36,352 bases of DNA from the NCBI GenBank assembly GCA_030699905.1, contig JAUYKQ010000004.1, forward strand, positions 1 to 36,352, written 5' to 3'. Below are positions 14,448 to 23,022 of the stretch, one piece after another. Both the position numbers and the translations under genes were made by a program. The notes under the pieces were generated by a model. That model saw only the letters and a list, made by a program, of their open reading frames with translations. It did no database searches and was not told the DNA's origin. This stretch comes from a bacterium. Its GTDB lineage: Bacteria > Patescibacteriota > Minisyncoccia > Phycocordibacterales > GCA-002787175. Numbering within the stretch: position 1 is the first letter of the stretch; each line of letters starts with the position of its first letter.

Positions 14448-15215
14448 TTATATCTTTGTAAGCACTTCAGGCCCGTTTTCAGAAATTAAAATAGTATGCT
14501 CAAAATGAGCCGACAGAGAGCCATCTTTGGTCTTGTATGTCATTCCATCGGAACCGACGGTCAGTTTCTCTCCACCTAAAGTCAGCATTGGCTCTATGGC
14601 GATAACCATGCCGGAGAGAAGCTTTTCTCCTTGGCCCGCCTTTCCGAAATTTGGTATGAAAGGCGCTTCATGGACGGCAAGACCGACTCCGTGCCCCGCA
14701 AGGTCTCGGATTATTCCATATTTATGGGGCTTCACAAACTCTTCAATGGAAAAACCGATATCTCCCACTGTATTGCCGACCCGAGCCGATTTTATTCCCT
14801 TCAAAAGGGCCTCCTTTGTTATTTTGACAAGTTTTTCCGCCTCTTCTGAAATTTTACCGATTGGCACGGTAACCGCCAAGTCCGTAAATCGGCCCTTATG
14901 GTTTAGTCCTATATCAATACCGACGACATCTCCTTCTTTCAGTGGCTCGTCTGTTGGAACTCCGTGAACGACTGAATCGTTTACTGAAACGCAAATACTT
15001 GCCGGAAAGGCCCTTTCCGATTTTCTCGGACTGTAGTTTAGAAAAGACGGAACGTCTCCGTTTTTGACAATAAGTTCGTTTGCAAGTTTATCGAGCTCCG
15101 ACGGCAATACGCCGGGCAACGCCCGTTTTATGACTTCGGCCATCACAAAAGCAAGACGGCGACCGCCGGCGCGAATAAGTTCTATGTCTTTTTTTGTCTT
15201 AATCAAAGCCGTCAT
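14448..15215 (-). CDS. map: methionine aminopeptidase, type I
   Basis: Removes the N-terminal Met from new proteins. 255 residues from the ATG at 15215, beginning MTALIKTKKDIELIRAGG as in the family; a longer frame from 15308 would overlap pyrH. Metal ligands are visible: Asp in GIDIGL and in RFTDLAVT, His in GHGVGLAVHE, Glu in AIEPML and in FEHTILI. It lies 50 bases after pyrH in the spc-type cluster. In many bacteria infA, rpmJ, rpsM and so on follow; none does so here. Confidence 0.95.
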   Translation of the reverse strand: MTALIKTKKDIELIRAGGRRLAFVMAEVIKRALPGVLPSELDKLANELIVKNGDVPSFLNYSPRKSERAFPASICVSVNDSVVHGVPTDEPLKEGDVVGIDIGLNHKGRFTDLAVTVPIGKISEEAEKLVKITKEALLKGIKSARVGNTVGDIGFSIEEFVKPHKYGIIRDLAGHGVGLAVHEAPFIPNFGKAGQGEKLLSGMVIAIEPMLTLGGEKLTVGSDGMTYKTKDGSLSAHFEHTILISENGPEVLTKI

Positions 15216-15265
15216 CGTTTGTTGAAAGCGCGACTTTACAAAGTCACTGCTCACATTTTTTCGCG

Positions 15266-15952
15266 TCAAATCACTGTCGTCCCCGCAAACTCCCTTCCAT
15301 CCAAACAACTTTCCAAGTTCGTGAGGTTTTTTCCGTTCATTATGATTACTTGAAGTTTTGCGTTTTCCGCCCTTTTTGCGGCCACCGGATCAAAAGGCAC
15401 ATTGGCGCCCGGTGTCCATGTCGGCGGTAAAATAGCCAAGAAATCGCTCCAACTTATTTTCTCAACTTTCTTGGCATCAGGATTTACTTTCGGGTCGCTG
15501 TCGTAAACGTAGTCAATATTGGAAAGGTTTATCACTTTTTTCGCGCCTATATTTTCAGCAATAACCACGGCCGAAAAATCACTGCTCCTGCCCGGCTTGA
15601 AACCGCCTCCCACGGCCACTCCTTTTTTTATCTCCTTGAAACCAAACGGCTCCGGAATGATTTGTTCATCGGCCAGTTCACCGAAAGACAGACGCACGAA
15701 TTCGGCATTCATACGAGTGGCGTAAATACCCATCCAGTCAAGTTCTTCTTCTGAATTTTTTGAAATTTCCTTCAAAGCCGTTTGATATTCTCTGCTCATA
15801 GTCCCGCCGCCGGTTATTATCGCAAATTTCTCCCCGTTGTTTACTCTCCTTTTTATGAGGTCAACAAATCCTTTAACAAAAGGAACATCCAATCCATCTT
15901 TAGGGAAGACCAGAGAACCGCCTAAAGATATGACTGTCAGGTTTTTAGACAT
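15266..15952 (-). CDS. pyrH: UMP kinase
   Basis: Converts UMP to UDP with ATP. 228 residues of the amino-acid-kinase fold: VISLGGSLV (about 7-15), ITGGGTMSR (about 45-53), NLSNIDYVYDSDP (about 142-154) and the VPFDPVAAKRA strand (about 184-194). It looks closer to the archaeal-type short UMP kinases than to E. coli PyrH. It overlaps the end of adk by 8 bases, so the two are coupled. Confidence 0.93.
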   Translation of the reverse strand: MSKNLTVISLGGSLVFPKDGLDVPFVKGFVDLIKRRVNNGEKFAIITGGGTMSREYQTALKEISKNSEEELDWMGIYATRMNAEFVRLSFGELADEQIIPEPFGFKEIKKGVAVGGGFKPGRSSDFSAVVIAENIGAKKVINLSNIDYVYDSDPKVNPDAKKVEKISWSDFLAILPPTWTPGANVPFDPVAAKRAENAKLQVIIMNGKNLTNLESCLDGREFAGTTVI

Positions 15953-16535
15953 TGACTCCGATGTTTAAACCTTTAATTTTTTCTAAAATATTTTCGTGAA
16001 TTTCTTCCGGCGTCTTCATTCCGTCTATTTCTATAACCTTTCCCTTTTCTTTAAAAAAATTGATGGCGGATTCAGTAAAATTTCTGTACTCTTTTAACCT
16101 CACTTTTATTTTCTCTTCGTCATTCAAACTGTCTCCCCTGTCGCGGCCGAGCATTCGTTTTGTCGCTTCTTCATCCGTAACAGTAAACTCAAACACAACA
16201 TAGTCCCTATGTAGCCATGTTGCCACGTCATGAAAAAGCCGAGCTTCCGGCTCTTTTCGCCCGATACCTTCGCACACAAGTCCCATCTCGGGAGTCAGTT
16301 TCAAAAGCTCCTCTTCAAAAAGAAAAGAGGCAAACCAATGTGGCATAAGAATGCCTTGGTCGTACTCTTCCCTAACCCTCTCACCTAAAAAGTCGCCTCC
16401 TTTTTTTATTTGGCGAAACCTCCCTCCGGTGGAAAATATTTTCCAACCAAGTTTTCCTGCAATCATGTCGCTTTGCGTACCCTTTCCGGAACCCGTCTTC
16501 CCCATCATTAGTATGGTATTTATACCTTTGTCCAT
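15945..16535 (-). CDS. adk: adenylate kinase
   Basis: Interconverts AMP, ADP and ATP. 196 residues with P-loop GKTGSGKGT (about 12-20), STGGRFRQ for the AMP site, CEGIGRKEPEA, and a short GRDRGDSLNDEEK LID without the Cys4 zinc site. Assigned as Adk by order (secY-adk-map) and motif order; a UMP/CMP kinase cannot be excluded from sequence alone. The ATG follows an extended -10 box (16544-16551) so closely that the message is likely leaderless. Overlaps pyrH. Confidence 0.85.
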   Translation of the reverse strand: MDKGINTILMMGKTGSGKGTQSDMIAGKLGWKIFSTGGRFRQIKKGGDFLGERVREEYDQGILMPHWFASFLFEEELLKLTPEMGLVCEGIGRKEPEARLFHDVATWLHRDYVVFEFTVTDEEATKRMLGRDRGDSLNDEEKIKVRLKEYRNFTESAINFFKEKGKVIEIDGMKTPEEIHENILEKIKGLNIGVNV

Positions 16536-16543
16536 TGCCGTTA

Positions 16544-16551
16544 TTTATATC
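16544..16551 (-). promoter_or_regulatory. extended -10 promoter of adk (leaderless start)
   Basis: TGATATAAA on the minus strand; predicted transcription start lies within about 2 bases of the adk ATG (16535). A hairpin that could end the previous transcript lies just upstream. Confidence 0.5.
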
Positions 16552-16553
16552 AC

Positions 16554-16586
16554 AAAACGGCTAACACTGCCAGTATTAGCCGTTTT
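16554..16586 (-). terminator. hairpin between Nudix gene and adk
   Basis: AAAACGGCTAA (16554-16564) pairs with TTAGCCGTTTT (16576-16586). It separates the secY-Nudix part from the adk promoter. The same core AACGGCTAA/TTAGCCGTT is used at 33254-33286. Confidence 0.55.
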
Positions 16587-16638
16587 TGCCCTAAGGGACT
16601 CAAAAACGCGTAGCACAAACAGCATAATAACAGTGAGG

Positions 16639-17091
16639 TTATTTAGAAACCAAATCCAAAACCTTCCTAAATCCAGGCAGAAGTTTTAATTTACTTGTTT
16701 CGGACATTGTGACCCATTTGTAATTTCGCGCCTCCCAATCTAATTTAACTTTGTCTGTTTTCACCTGCACGGAAACCGCGTGAACAATCCAAGTTTTCCC
16801 GTATTCCGGCGACTCTTGGTGAAAGATACCACAAAGACGCACTCTTTTGAGCATATTTAAAGGAATACCGAGCTCTTCTTTAATTTCGGCCTTGGCCTTT
16901 TCTTCCAAACTCTTTTTGTCATCTAAAAACCCCGAAATGCCGTTCCAAAACCCCGGGAAAAAATGTAAATTTTCACTCCTTTGCACAACCAAAAACCTAT
17001 CACGAAACTTCAAGACGCAATTTATAACCGGCGCCCATCGCGCCTTCGTATAGTCAGTTTGTCCTTTTTCCGGTTTAAATTTATTCTTCAC
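16639..17091 (-). CDS. Nudix hydrolase
   Basis: 150 residues. Nudix box at about 54-76: Gly, then KSLEEKAKAEIKEELGI, keeping Gly1, Glu16, Glu19, Glu20 and Gly22 but with Lys at position 7 and Ala at 15 where Glu and Arg are usual. The metal-binding Glu residues are therefore kept. Ahead of it, FLVVQRSENLHFFPGFWNGI is typical. Substrate unknown; could clean up oxidised or unwanted nucleotides. Inserted 17 bases after secY and before adk, an unusual place. Confidence 0.88.
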   Translation of the reverse strand: MKNKFKPEKGQTDYTKARWAPVINCVLKFRDRFLVVQRSENLHFFPGFWNGISGFLDDKKSLEEKAKAEIKEELGIPLNMLKRVRLCGIFHQESPEYGKTWIVHAVSVQVKTDKVKLDWEARNYKWVTMSETSKLKLLPGFRKVLDLVSK

Positions 17092-17108
17092 TTGTGAGAT
17101 ACCGCACT

Positions 17109-18383
17109 TTAGTATTCCCTCATAGAAACTTGCGCGTCAACTTTTTTGACCAGATCAAGCACCACCGATACCACGATAAGAAGGGCCGTGCCACCGATAG
17201 CCAGAGTGGCGTTTCCCGTAACTCCCTGCATTGCCAAAGGCAAGACGGCGATAAGTCCCAAGAAAGTCGCTCCGACTAAAGTAATCCTCGTCAAAACCTT
17301 GCCGATATACTGGGAGGTTGTTTGTCCCGGACGAACTCCCGGAATAAACGCTCCGTTTTTTTGGAGGTTGGTTGCGATGGAGTCCGGATCAAAAGTAACC
17401 GCCGTGTAAAAATAAGTAAAAACAAAAACCAAGAAAAAGTAGAAAGACGAGTAAAACCATGGATTATTCATTATGCCCAAGAGAAAAGAAGAAAAGGCCT
17501 GAAAGGCGGAACTTTGAACATTGACCAGAAAATTCAAAATCATCTGCGGAAAAAGCAACACGGAAAGGGCGAAAATTATGGGAATTACTCCTGCCTGATT
17601 AACGCGCAAAGGAAGGTAAGTGGAAATACCGCCGTAAACTTTCATGCCTCTGACTCTTTTGGCGTAGTTTATCGGTATCGGCCTCTCGGCTTCCGTTACT
17701 ATGACAACTCCCAAAATTATGAGAAACGCCGCGACCAAAAAACCGAGAAATAGCGGAATCTGCGACGGGTCGTAATTGAGCCAAATTTCGGTAACAGCGG
17801 TCGGAATACTTGCAACGATACCCCCGAAAATTATGAGTGACACGCCGTTTCCGATACCGAACTCGCTTATAAGTTCGCCTATCCACATAAGCAAAAGAGA
17901 ACCGGCCGTAACAACGGCGATGTTGGTTATTGATTCAGCCAAAGAAAGGTCGCTTATTATACCTTGGTTTTTCAAAAGCAGAAGAAAGCCAAAGCTCTGA
18001 ATAACGGCCAACGGCACGGTAAGATATCGCGAGTATTGACTGAATTTTTTTCTTCCCGCCTCGCCCTCTTCGTGGTAGAGCGCTTTTAGCTTAGGGGACG
18101 CGATAGTCAAAAGCTGCATAATGATGGACGCCGTAATGTAAGGACCCACTCCGAGCATGACTATGGAAAGATTGGACAGGCCGCCTCCGGAAAATATGTT
18201 CAAAAGCCCGAAAAACTGATTGTTTGAGAAAAACTGCTCCAGACGAAATATGTCAACGCCGGGAATTGGAATAACGGCCAAAATTCTGAAAATAACCAGA
18301 GCGAAAAGAACGAAAAAGATTTTTTTGCGAAGTACCGAGTCGGTAAAAGCTATTTTTATTTTTGATACGAAATCACTAAACAT
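17109..18383 (-). CDS. secY: protein translocase subunit SecY
   Basis: The channel of the Sec translocon in the cytoplasmic membrane. 424 residues with ten membrane segments expected. VIPIPGVD is the usual motif after helix 1, NIFSGGGLSNLSIVMLGVGP is the plug region, and AERPIPINYAKR is the loop between helices 6 and 7. Located after rplO as in the spc operon; the spacer (18384-18474) holds a TCCGCC/GGCGGA hairpin (18394-18436). Confidence 0.97.
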   Translation of the reverse strand: MFSDFVSKIKIAFTDSVLRKKIFFVLFALVIFRILAVIPIPGVDIFRLEQFFSNNQFFGLLNIFSGGGLSNLSIVMLGVGPYITASIIMQLLTIASPKLKALYHEEGEAGRKKFSQYSRYLTVPLAVIQSFGFLLLLKNQGIISDLSLAESITNIAVVTAGSLLLMWIGELISEFGIGNGVSLIIFGGIVASIPTAVTEIWLNYDPSQIPLFLGFLVAAFLIILGVVIVTEAERPIPINYAKRVRGMKVYGGISTYLPLRVNQAGVIPIIFALSVLLFPQMILNFLVNVQSSAFQAFSSFLLGIMNNPWFYSSFYFFLVFVFTYFYTAVTFDPDSIATNLQKNGAFIPGVRPGQTTSQYIGKVLTRITLVGATFLGLIAVLPLAMQGVTGNATLAIGGTALLIVVSVVLDLVKKVDAQVSMREY

Positions 18384-18474
18384 ATTTGGCTAAACGTCCG
18401 CCTATACCGGAAATATTCCGATATGCTCCGGCGGATGCTGTTTTAAAAAAATTCTATTACAAACTATATGTCTG

Positions 18475-18915
18475 CTATGACAAACTACCGCCTGCCTTCT
18501 CTATTTTCTCCTTGGCTGATTGGGAAGCGGAGAGTCCTTTAACATTGAGTTTTTTGGTAATTTCTCCTCCGTCCAATATTTTCACTTTCGGCATGCGACC
18601 ACTTTGACTTGCCACTATTCCTCTGTCTGCCAAAACTTTGACGGTTACTTTGTCTCCTTCTTTGAAATTTTTTTCAAGCAAAGAAACAGGAACGGAAACA
18701 AAAGCTTTTTGTATTGTTTTAAGTCCGAACACGCCACGACCGCGCAACTTTGGGAGTTTCTTTATGATATCACGCATTTCCGGTCTTAGTTTTCTACCGG
18801 CCCTAGCTTTTTGGCCTTTGGTGCCCCGACCTGATGTTTTACCGCGTTTGCCACCTCTCCCCACTCGGGCGGGCTTTTTGTTGGCATGGTCTCTTTTTAG
18901 TTCGTGTGTTTGCAT
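18475..18915 (-). CDS. rplO: 50S ribosomal protein L15
   Basis: 146 residues from the ATG at 18915 (MQTHELKRDHANKKP); an upstream in-frame TTG would add six residues. The N-terminal VGRGGKRGKTSGRGTKGQ loop and LPKLRGRGVFGL are L15 hallmarks. Precedes secY. Between rpsE and this gene there is no rpmD: the 85 bases (18916-19000) hold no reading frame. Confidence 0.96.
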   Translation of the reverse strand: MQTHELKRDHANKKPARVGRGGKRGKTSGRGTKGQKARAGRKLRPEMRDIIKKLPKLRGRGVFGLKTIQKAFVSVPVSLLEKNFKEGDKVTVKVLADRGIVASQSGRMPKVKILDGGEITKKLNVKGLSASQSAKEKIEKAGGSLS

Positions 18916-19000
18916 AGTGGTTGTTTCGTCCAAGTTACGTTTAAAATCGCAAAATACTACTTCCGAGTTTCAAAATAGTGTTAAATGATGTCTGACGTAT

Positions 19001-19606
19001 TTATTTTAAACTCCGGTCGCCGGAATTTGTTTGAGGTTCCATGCTCGGCGCTGTGGATTTAAGCGAAATGGAAACGAGAGCTTTAACCGTCGCTCGGGCA
19101 ATATTTAGCTTGTTTTTACTGCCGGAAAGAACTTTACCGACCACTCCTCTGTATCCAGCCAAAGTCAAAACGTCTCTGACGGCAGAGCCAGCCACAAGCC
19201 CCTTGCCCGGAGCCGGAAGAAGCAGTACTCTGGCGCTTGAGTATTTGGTATAAACGTCATGGGGAATTGATTGCAATTTTGTTATCGGCACTTTTATCAT
19301 GTTCTTTCTGGCGTTTTTGACCGCTTTGTCTATGGCCAAAGATGTGTCTCCCGCCTTGCCGATACCGACCCCTACGCCCCCTTTCCTATCCCCTATAACC
19401 AAGGCCACGCTAAAATTAAAACGTCTGCCTCCGGCGGCCACACGAGCAACACGGCGTATCATAAGAATTTTCTGGTCAAACTCCGACTTGGCCCTTTCTT
19501 TGGACCTAACATTCCTTTTAGGCGCGCGTCCGGATACATTGCGCGGAAATTTCGCGCCCGCGCTGTTTTGACCTGTTGATTTACCGCTGTATTGTTTGTT
19601 TTCCAT
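19001..19606 (-). CDS. rpsE: 30S ribosomal protein S5
   Basis: 201 residues. S5 core: RRVARVAAGGRRFNFSVALV (about 51-70), GVGIGKA and LLLPAPGKGLVAGSAVRDVL (about 133-152). The N-terminal 40 residues are a basic low-complexity extension, longer than in E. coli (166 residues). Lies between rplR and rplO. Confidence 0.97.
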   Translation of the reverse strand: MENKQYSGKSTGQNSAGAKFPRNVSGRAPKRNVRSKERAKSEFDQKILMIRRVARVAAGGRRFNFSVALVIGDRKGGVGVGIGKAGDTSLAIDKAVKNARKNMIKVPITKLQSIPHDVYTKYSSARVLLLPAPGKGLVAGSAVRDVLTLAGYRGVVGKVLSGSKNKLNIARATVKALVSISLKSTAPSMEPQTNSGDRSLK

Positions 19607-19653
19607 ATTTAGTGAATATACCTCCTTTTCTTCCTTTTCTTTATAATCGCCCG

Positions 19654-19992
19654 TTAAAACGACAGTCCGGCTTCTCGGGCGCCTTCCGCCACCGCCTTTA
19701 CATTTCCAGCGAATTTATAACCGCTCCTGTCAAACACGACTTTTTTGTGTCCTTTTTTCACCGCTTCAGAGGCGATTGCTTTTCCCACACCTTTGGCTAT
19801 TTCCATTTTTTTACCCTTTGAACCTCGTGAAGAGGCGGATCCCAAAGTTACTCCCTTTTCGTCATCAATAAGTTGAGCGGAAATGTATTTATTGGACCTA
19901 AACACGGAAAGTCGCGGACGGTTTGCGTCCCCTTTTACTTTGGCGCGTATGCGCTTGTGTCTGGTTATTCTGTTTTCGGAATTAGATTTCAT
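19654..19992 (-). CDS. rplR: 50S ribosomal protein L18
   Basis: 112 residues; 5S rRNA-binding protein. Basic start [20 protein letters not shown], then [17 protein letters not shown] and the end [26 protein letters not shown]. Normal length. The spacer to rplF carries a palindrome. Confidence 0.96.
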   Translation of the reverse strand: MKSNSENRITRHKRIRAKVKGDANRPRLSVFRSNKYISAQLIDDEKGVTLGSASSRGSKGKKMEIAKGVGKAIASEAVKKGHKKVVFDRSGYKFAGNVKAVAEGAREAGLSF

Positions 19993-20094
19993 TAAATTAG
20001 TTATTCAAGTTCATAAAGTTTATAAATTATTTGTCTCTTTGGTTTTGCTTTATGGACTTTATGGACTTGATTGACTTTACAAACTTTTAACTCT
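19993..20094 (-). repeat. rplF-rplR spacer palindrome (ACTTTATGR family)
   Basis: Left arm (minus-sense 3' side) TTCAAGTTCATAAAGTTTAT; right arm TTTATGGACTTTATGGACTT. Arms are made of the 9-mer ACTTTATGG/ACTTGATTG; loop contains TATTTGTCTCTTTGG. Confidence 0.7.
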
Positions 20095-20631
20095 TTATGC
20101 CGTTTTCTTGCCTTCTTTCCTTCTCACCACTTCGTCTGAGTAATGAATACCTTTGCCTTTATACGGTTCCGGTTTTTTCTTGGCTCTCACCCTGGCGCTC
20201 CAAGAACCGACTTCCTCTTTATCAATTCCGCTTATGGAAATAATATTTTTCTCAACAGAAATCTTCAAAGTGTCAGGTATCGGTACCTTGACCTGATGAG
20301 AAAAACCAAGCCCCATGACAAGGTCTTTGCCTTTTACCTCCGCCCTATATCCCACGCCTTCCAGAATGAGTTTCTTTTCATAAGGAGTGTTTACGCCCTT
20401 AATCATGTTTTTGATGTGAGAAGCGTAAGTTCCCCAAAGAGCTCTTGTTTCTATAGAATCGCTATTTGGCGTCAAGACGACTTGTTTGTCTCGGCTAACC
20501 ACGGAAATTTTGCCCGTCTTGAATTCACGCGCCAGAGTTCCCCCAGGCCCTTTGACTGTAACATTTCCACCCGAAATGGATATTTCGGTTTTATCGGGAA
20601 TGTCTATTGGTTTTTTGCCTATGCGTGACAT
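20095..20631 (-). CDS. rplF: 50S ribosomal protein L6
   Basis: 178 residues. SRIGKKPIDIPDKTEI start, VTVKGPGGTLAREF (about 28-41), then the second domain ending KPEPYKGKGIHYSDEVVRRK, the L6 signature. Normal length. Translation start without Shine-Dalgarno; the spacer upstream contains the longest ACTTTATGR palindrome. Confidence 0.97.
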   Translation of the reverse strand: MSRIGKKPIDIPDKTEISISGGNVTVKGPGGTLAREFKTGKISVVSRDKQVVLTPNSDSIETRALWGTYASHIKNMIKGVNTPYEKKLILEGVGYRAEVKGKDLVMGLGFSHQVKVPIPDTLKISVEKNIISISGIDKEEVGSWSARVRAKKKPEPYKGKGIHYSDEVVRRKEGKKTA

Positions 20632-20772
20632 AAATAATTATATAAAGTATTCGGATCTTGTCTTGGTTTTACTTGATGGACTTTATGAACTTTACGGACT
20701 TTCTGGACTTTATGGACTTTCTGACTTGATGAACTTGATGAACTTTATGAACTTGTTGGACTTTTTAACTCT
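20632..20772 (-). repeat. rpsH-rplF spacer palindrome (ACTTTATGR family), longest copy
   Basis: Runs of ACTTTATGA, ACTTTCTGG, ACTTGATGA repeated about ten times (20670-20765). The block TTGTCTTGGTTTTACTTGATGG and its flanks (20650-20690) are almost identical to 21203-21245, so spacers share sequence. The partner arm is short here, so slippage of the repeat arm is likely. Confidence 0.7.
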
Positions 20773-21159
20773 TTACCATATTCCAAACAACGACTCTCCC
20801 CCGATCTTTTCTTTCCGCGCTTCTTTATCTGTCTTTAAACCTTTTGAAGTGGAGATAATAACGCTTCCGTAACCGCTCTTTATGGAACGTATATTTCGGC
20901 TTCTCTCATATATTCTTTTTGAAAGTTTGGAAATTCTTTTCACTCCGCTTATGGCCGGAGAACCGTCCACGTACTTAAGCTCCACCTCTATTGCCCGAAT
21001 GACTTTTTTGCCCTTTTTTGAAAAGTCGGAAATAAAACCTTCTTTTTTCAAAACCTCCATTATTGAGCAAGCTATTTTTGAATACGGAAAAACGGCAGTG
21101 GCCTTTCCGGCATTGCTTGCATTTTTTAGACCGATGATTATGTTTGAAATTGAGTCCAT
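20773..21159 (-). CDS. rpsH: 30S ribosomal protein S8
   Basis: 128 residues. DSISNIIIGLKNASNAGK start; middle LKYVDGSPAISGVKRISK; end VIISTSKGLKTDKEARKE. S8 binds central 16S rRNA and in E. coli regulates the spc operon. Here it is downstream of rpsN in the usual order. Confidence 0.96.
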   Translation of the reverse strand: MDSISNIIIGLKNASNAGKATAVFPYSKIACSIMEVLKKEGFISDFSKKGKKVIRAIEVELKYVDGSPAISGVKRISKLSKRIYERSRNIRSIKSGYGSVIISTSKGLKTDKEARKEKIGGESLFGIW

Positions 21160-21264
21160 TAAATTAGTTCTTCAAGTTCATAAAGTTTAAAGTTTATAAA
21201 GTATTCGGCTCTTGTCTTGGTTTTACTTGATGGACTTTATGAACTTTATTGACTTTTGACTTCT
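21160..21264 (-). repeat. rpsN-rpsH spacer palindrome (ACTTTATGR family)
   Basis: CAAGTTCATAAAGT on the left pairs with ACTTTATGAACTTT on the right around a loop with TATTCGGCTCTTGTCTTGG. Confidence 0.75.
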
Positions 21265-21450
21265 TTACCAAGACGACTTCTTCACTCCCGGAACCATTCC
21301 GTTGTTTGCAAATTCCCTAAAGCAAATCCTGCATAGACCGAAGTCGCGCATGAAAGCTCGTTTTCTACCGCAACGGAAACAGCGCCGCACTATACGGGAG
21401 CTATACTTGGGCTTCTTTACTGAACGCGCTATTACTGATTTTTTGGCCAT
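21265..21450 (-). CDS. rpsN: 30S ribosomal protein S14, zinc-binding type
   Basis: 61 residues from the ATG at 21450 ([15 protein letters not shown]); the frame continues upstream but the family starts here. Two CxxC pairs (CFRCG and CRICF) make it the C+ short form with a zinc ribbon. Located between rplE and rpsH as expected. Confidence 0.95.
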   Translation of the reverse strand: MAKKSVIARSVKKPKYSSRIVRRCFRCGRKRAFMRDFGLCRICFREFANNGMVPGVKKSSW

Positions 21451-21569
21451 AAATAAAATTAGAATCAGGAACCAGAAGTTAAAAATCAAATCTTTTCCCT
21501 TGACCCCATATTCTGCTTCTTAATTCTTTCAAAGGAATATTACCAACAAAAAACCCTTAAGTCAAACTA

Positions 21570-22109
21570 TTATTTTGACTCTTTGGCAAACGGAATGCCG
21601 ATTTCTCTAAAGAAGCTTTCGGCTTCCTCTTTTGACTTTGCCGTGGTTACCACAGTCACGCCAAAACCAAAAACATCTTTTAATTCTTCGTCGCTTGTTT
21701 CCGGAAAGACGGTATGCTCCAATATCCCGAAAGTGGCATTGCCCATGTCGTCTATGGAGGAAACCTTCACTCCGCGAAAATCCTTGGTCCTTGGAAAGGC
21801 GACAGAAATCATTTTGTCCAAAAAACCGTACATGCGGTTACCTCGTAAAGTTACCTGTATGCCCACAGGATCACCTTCTCTGACTTTGAAAGAAGCTATT
21901 GATTTTTTGGCGCCTCGGACAGCCGCTTTCTGGCCCGTGATTTTCGCTATTCTGTCTTCAACCACTTCGTTTTTCTTTTTATCCTTGAAAGAACCGGTGC
22001 CGGCGTTTATGACAACCTTAACAAGACGCGGCGCCTGCATCGGATTTTTATAGCCAAACTTGTCTTTGAGTTTGGCAAAAGCATTTTTCTGTTTTTCCTT
22101 TGTGTTCAT
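21570..22109 (-). CDS. rplE: 50S ribosomal protein L5
   Basis: 179 residues; binds 5S rRNA. PMQAPRLVKVVINAGTG (about 22-38), ITGQKAAVRGAKKSIASFK (about 57-75), REGDPVGIQVTLRGNRMY and the end FGVTVVTTAKSKEEAESF. Normal length. Confidence 0.97.
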   Translation of the reverse strand: MNTKEKQKNAFAKLKDKFGYKNPMQAPRLVKVVINAGTGSFKDKKKNEVVEDRIAKITGQKAAVRGAKKSIASFKVREGDPVGIQVTLRGNRMYGFLDKMISVAFPRTKDFRGVKVSSIDDMGNATFGILEHTVFPETSDEELKDVFGFGVTVVTTAKSKEEAESFFREIGIPFAKESK

Positions 22110-22142
22110 AGTATATAGCGTGAAACTGTTATTTTTTAGACA

Positions 22143-22442
22143 TTATATGGCCTTGCCGCTTTTTCTGCTTATTCTTAACTTTTTACCATCGGCCAGTTTG
22201 TATCCCACCCTTACCGGTTTACCGTCTTCTAAAAGAGACACGTTGGACACATGAATAGGCATCGGCACATCTATTATCTGTCCCTTTTCCCCGGTTTTTT
22301 TGGCTCGTCGGTGGCGTTTGGCGATGTTTATTCCTGAAACCAGAACTTTATCAATAGGGGACAAAACAGCATCAACCTTTCCGGTCTTGCCTTTATCTTT
22401 GCCCGTACGGACTATTATAGTGTCTCCTTTTTTTATTTTCAT
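22143..22442 (-). CDS. rplX: 50S ribosomal protein L24
   Basis: 99 residues from the ATG at 22442 (MKIKKGDTIIVRTGKDKG), a KOW motif at the start. Then VLVSGINIAKRHRRAKKTGEKG. An earlier in-frame Met (22469) lies within the spacer palindrome and is not used. Confidence 0.95.
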   Translation of the reverse strand: MKIKKGDTIIVRTGKDKGKTGKVDAVLSPIDKVLVSGINIAKRHRRAKKTGEKGQIIDVPMPIHVSNVSLLEDGKPVRVGYKLADGKKLRISRKSGKAI

Positions 22443-22570
22443 AAGATTTAGTTTATCAAGTCCTATCAAGTGGAAAGTTCTTAAAGTATTCCAAATTTGC
22501 CTTACCTGATGGGACTTTATGCACTTTATGACTTGATGAACTTGATGAACTTCTTGATGGACTTTTAACT
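22443..22570 (-). repeat. rplN-rplX spacer palindrome (ACTTTATGR family)
   Basis: TTTATCAAG..CAAGTGG..AAAGTTC opposite ACTTTATGCACTTTATGACTTGATGAAC (in parts); loop TATTCCAAATTTGCCTTACC. Same orientation as the other copies. Confidence 0.7.
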
Positions 22571-22942
22571 CTACACGATTTCAGCCGCCTTTGAGCTAAT
22601 CGTCTGGTAACCGAACTCGGCCATTTCTCTCGGAATCGGACCGAAAATTCTTCCGGCTATCGGCTCCTTTTTTCCTTTTTCCAAAATCACGACGGAGTTT
22701 TCATCGAAACGTATATATGAACCGTCACGGCGCCTGAAAGGTTTGCGCTGTCTTACAACCACCGCGTGAACCACGTCTTTTTTCTTTATGGTTTTGCGCG
22801 GTTCGCTTTTCTGAACGGAAAGAACGACCAATTCACCTATTTCGGCGTATCTTTTCTTGGACCCTCCCAGTATCTTAAAAATACGCCCGATTTTGGCGCC
22901 TGAATTGTCGGCTATTTTTACGATGGAACGTGGTTGAATCAT
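22571..22942 (-). CDS. rplN: 50S ribosomal protein L14
   Basis: 123 residues. MIQPRSIVKIADNSGAKIG start, VVRQRKPFRRRDGSYIRFD middle, EKGKKEPIAGRIFGPI end: all L14 hallmarks. Normal length of 122-123. Confidence 0.97.
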   Translation of the reverse strand: MIQPRSIVKIADNSGAKIGRIFKILGGSKKRYAEIGELVVLSVQKSEPRKTIKKKDVVHAVVVRQRKPFRRRDGSYIRFDENSVVILEKGKKEPIAGRIFGPIPREMAEFGYQTISSKAAEIV

Positions 22943-23022
22943 AAGATTAGTTCGTCAAGTTTATCAAGTTGAAAGTTCTTAAAGTATTCCGACTTTGTCT
23001 TACTTTACGGACTTTATAGACT
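22943..23022 (-). repeat. rpsQ-rplN spacer palindrome (ACTTTATGR family)
   Basis: TCGTCAAGTTTATCAAGTTG against ACTTTATAGACTTTATGGAC; loop TATTCCGACTTTGTC. Confidence 0.7.

Noticed and set aside
14448-14600. Rest of the spc/alpha cluster (infA, rpmJ, rpsM, rpsK, rpoA) after map
   Set aside because: After map come only a short spacer and the 163-bp element; none of these genes is found in the window.
16554-16586. Operator for adk
   Set aside because: The same stem core recurs as a clear terminator at 33254-33286, so a terminator is the simpler reading.
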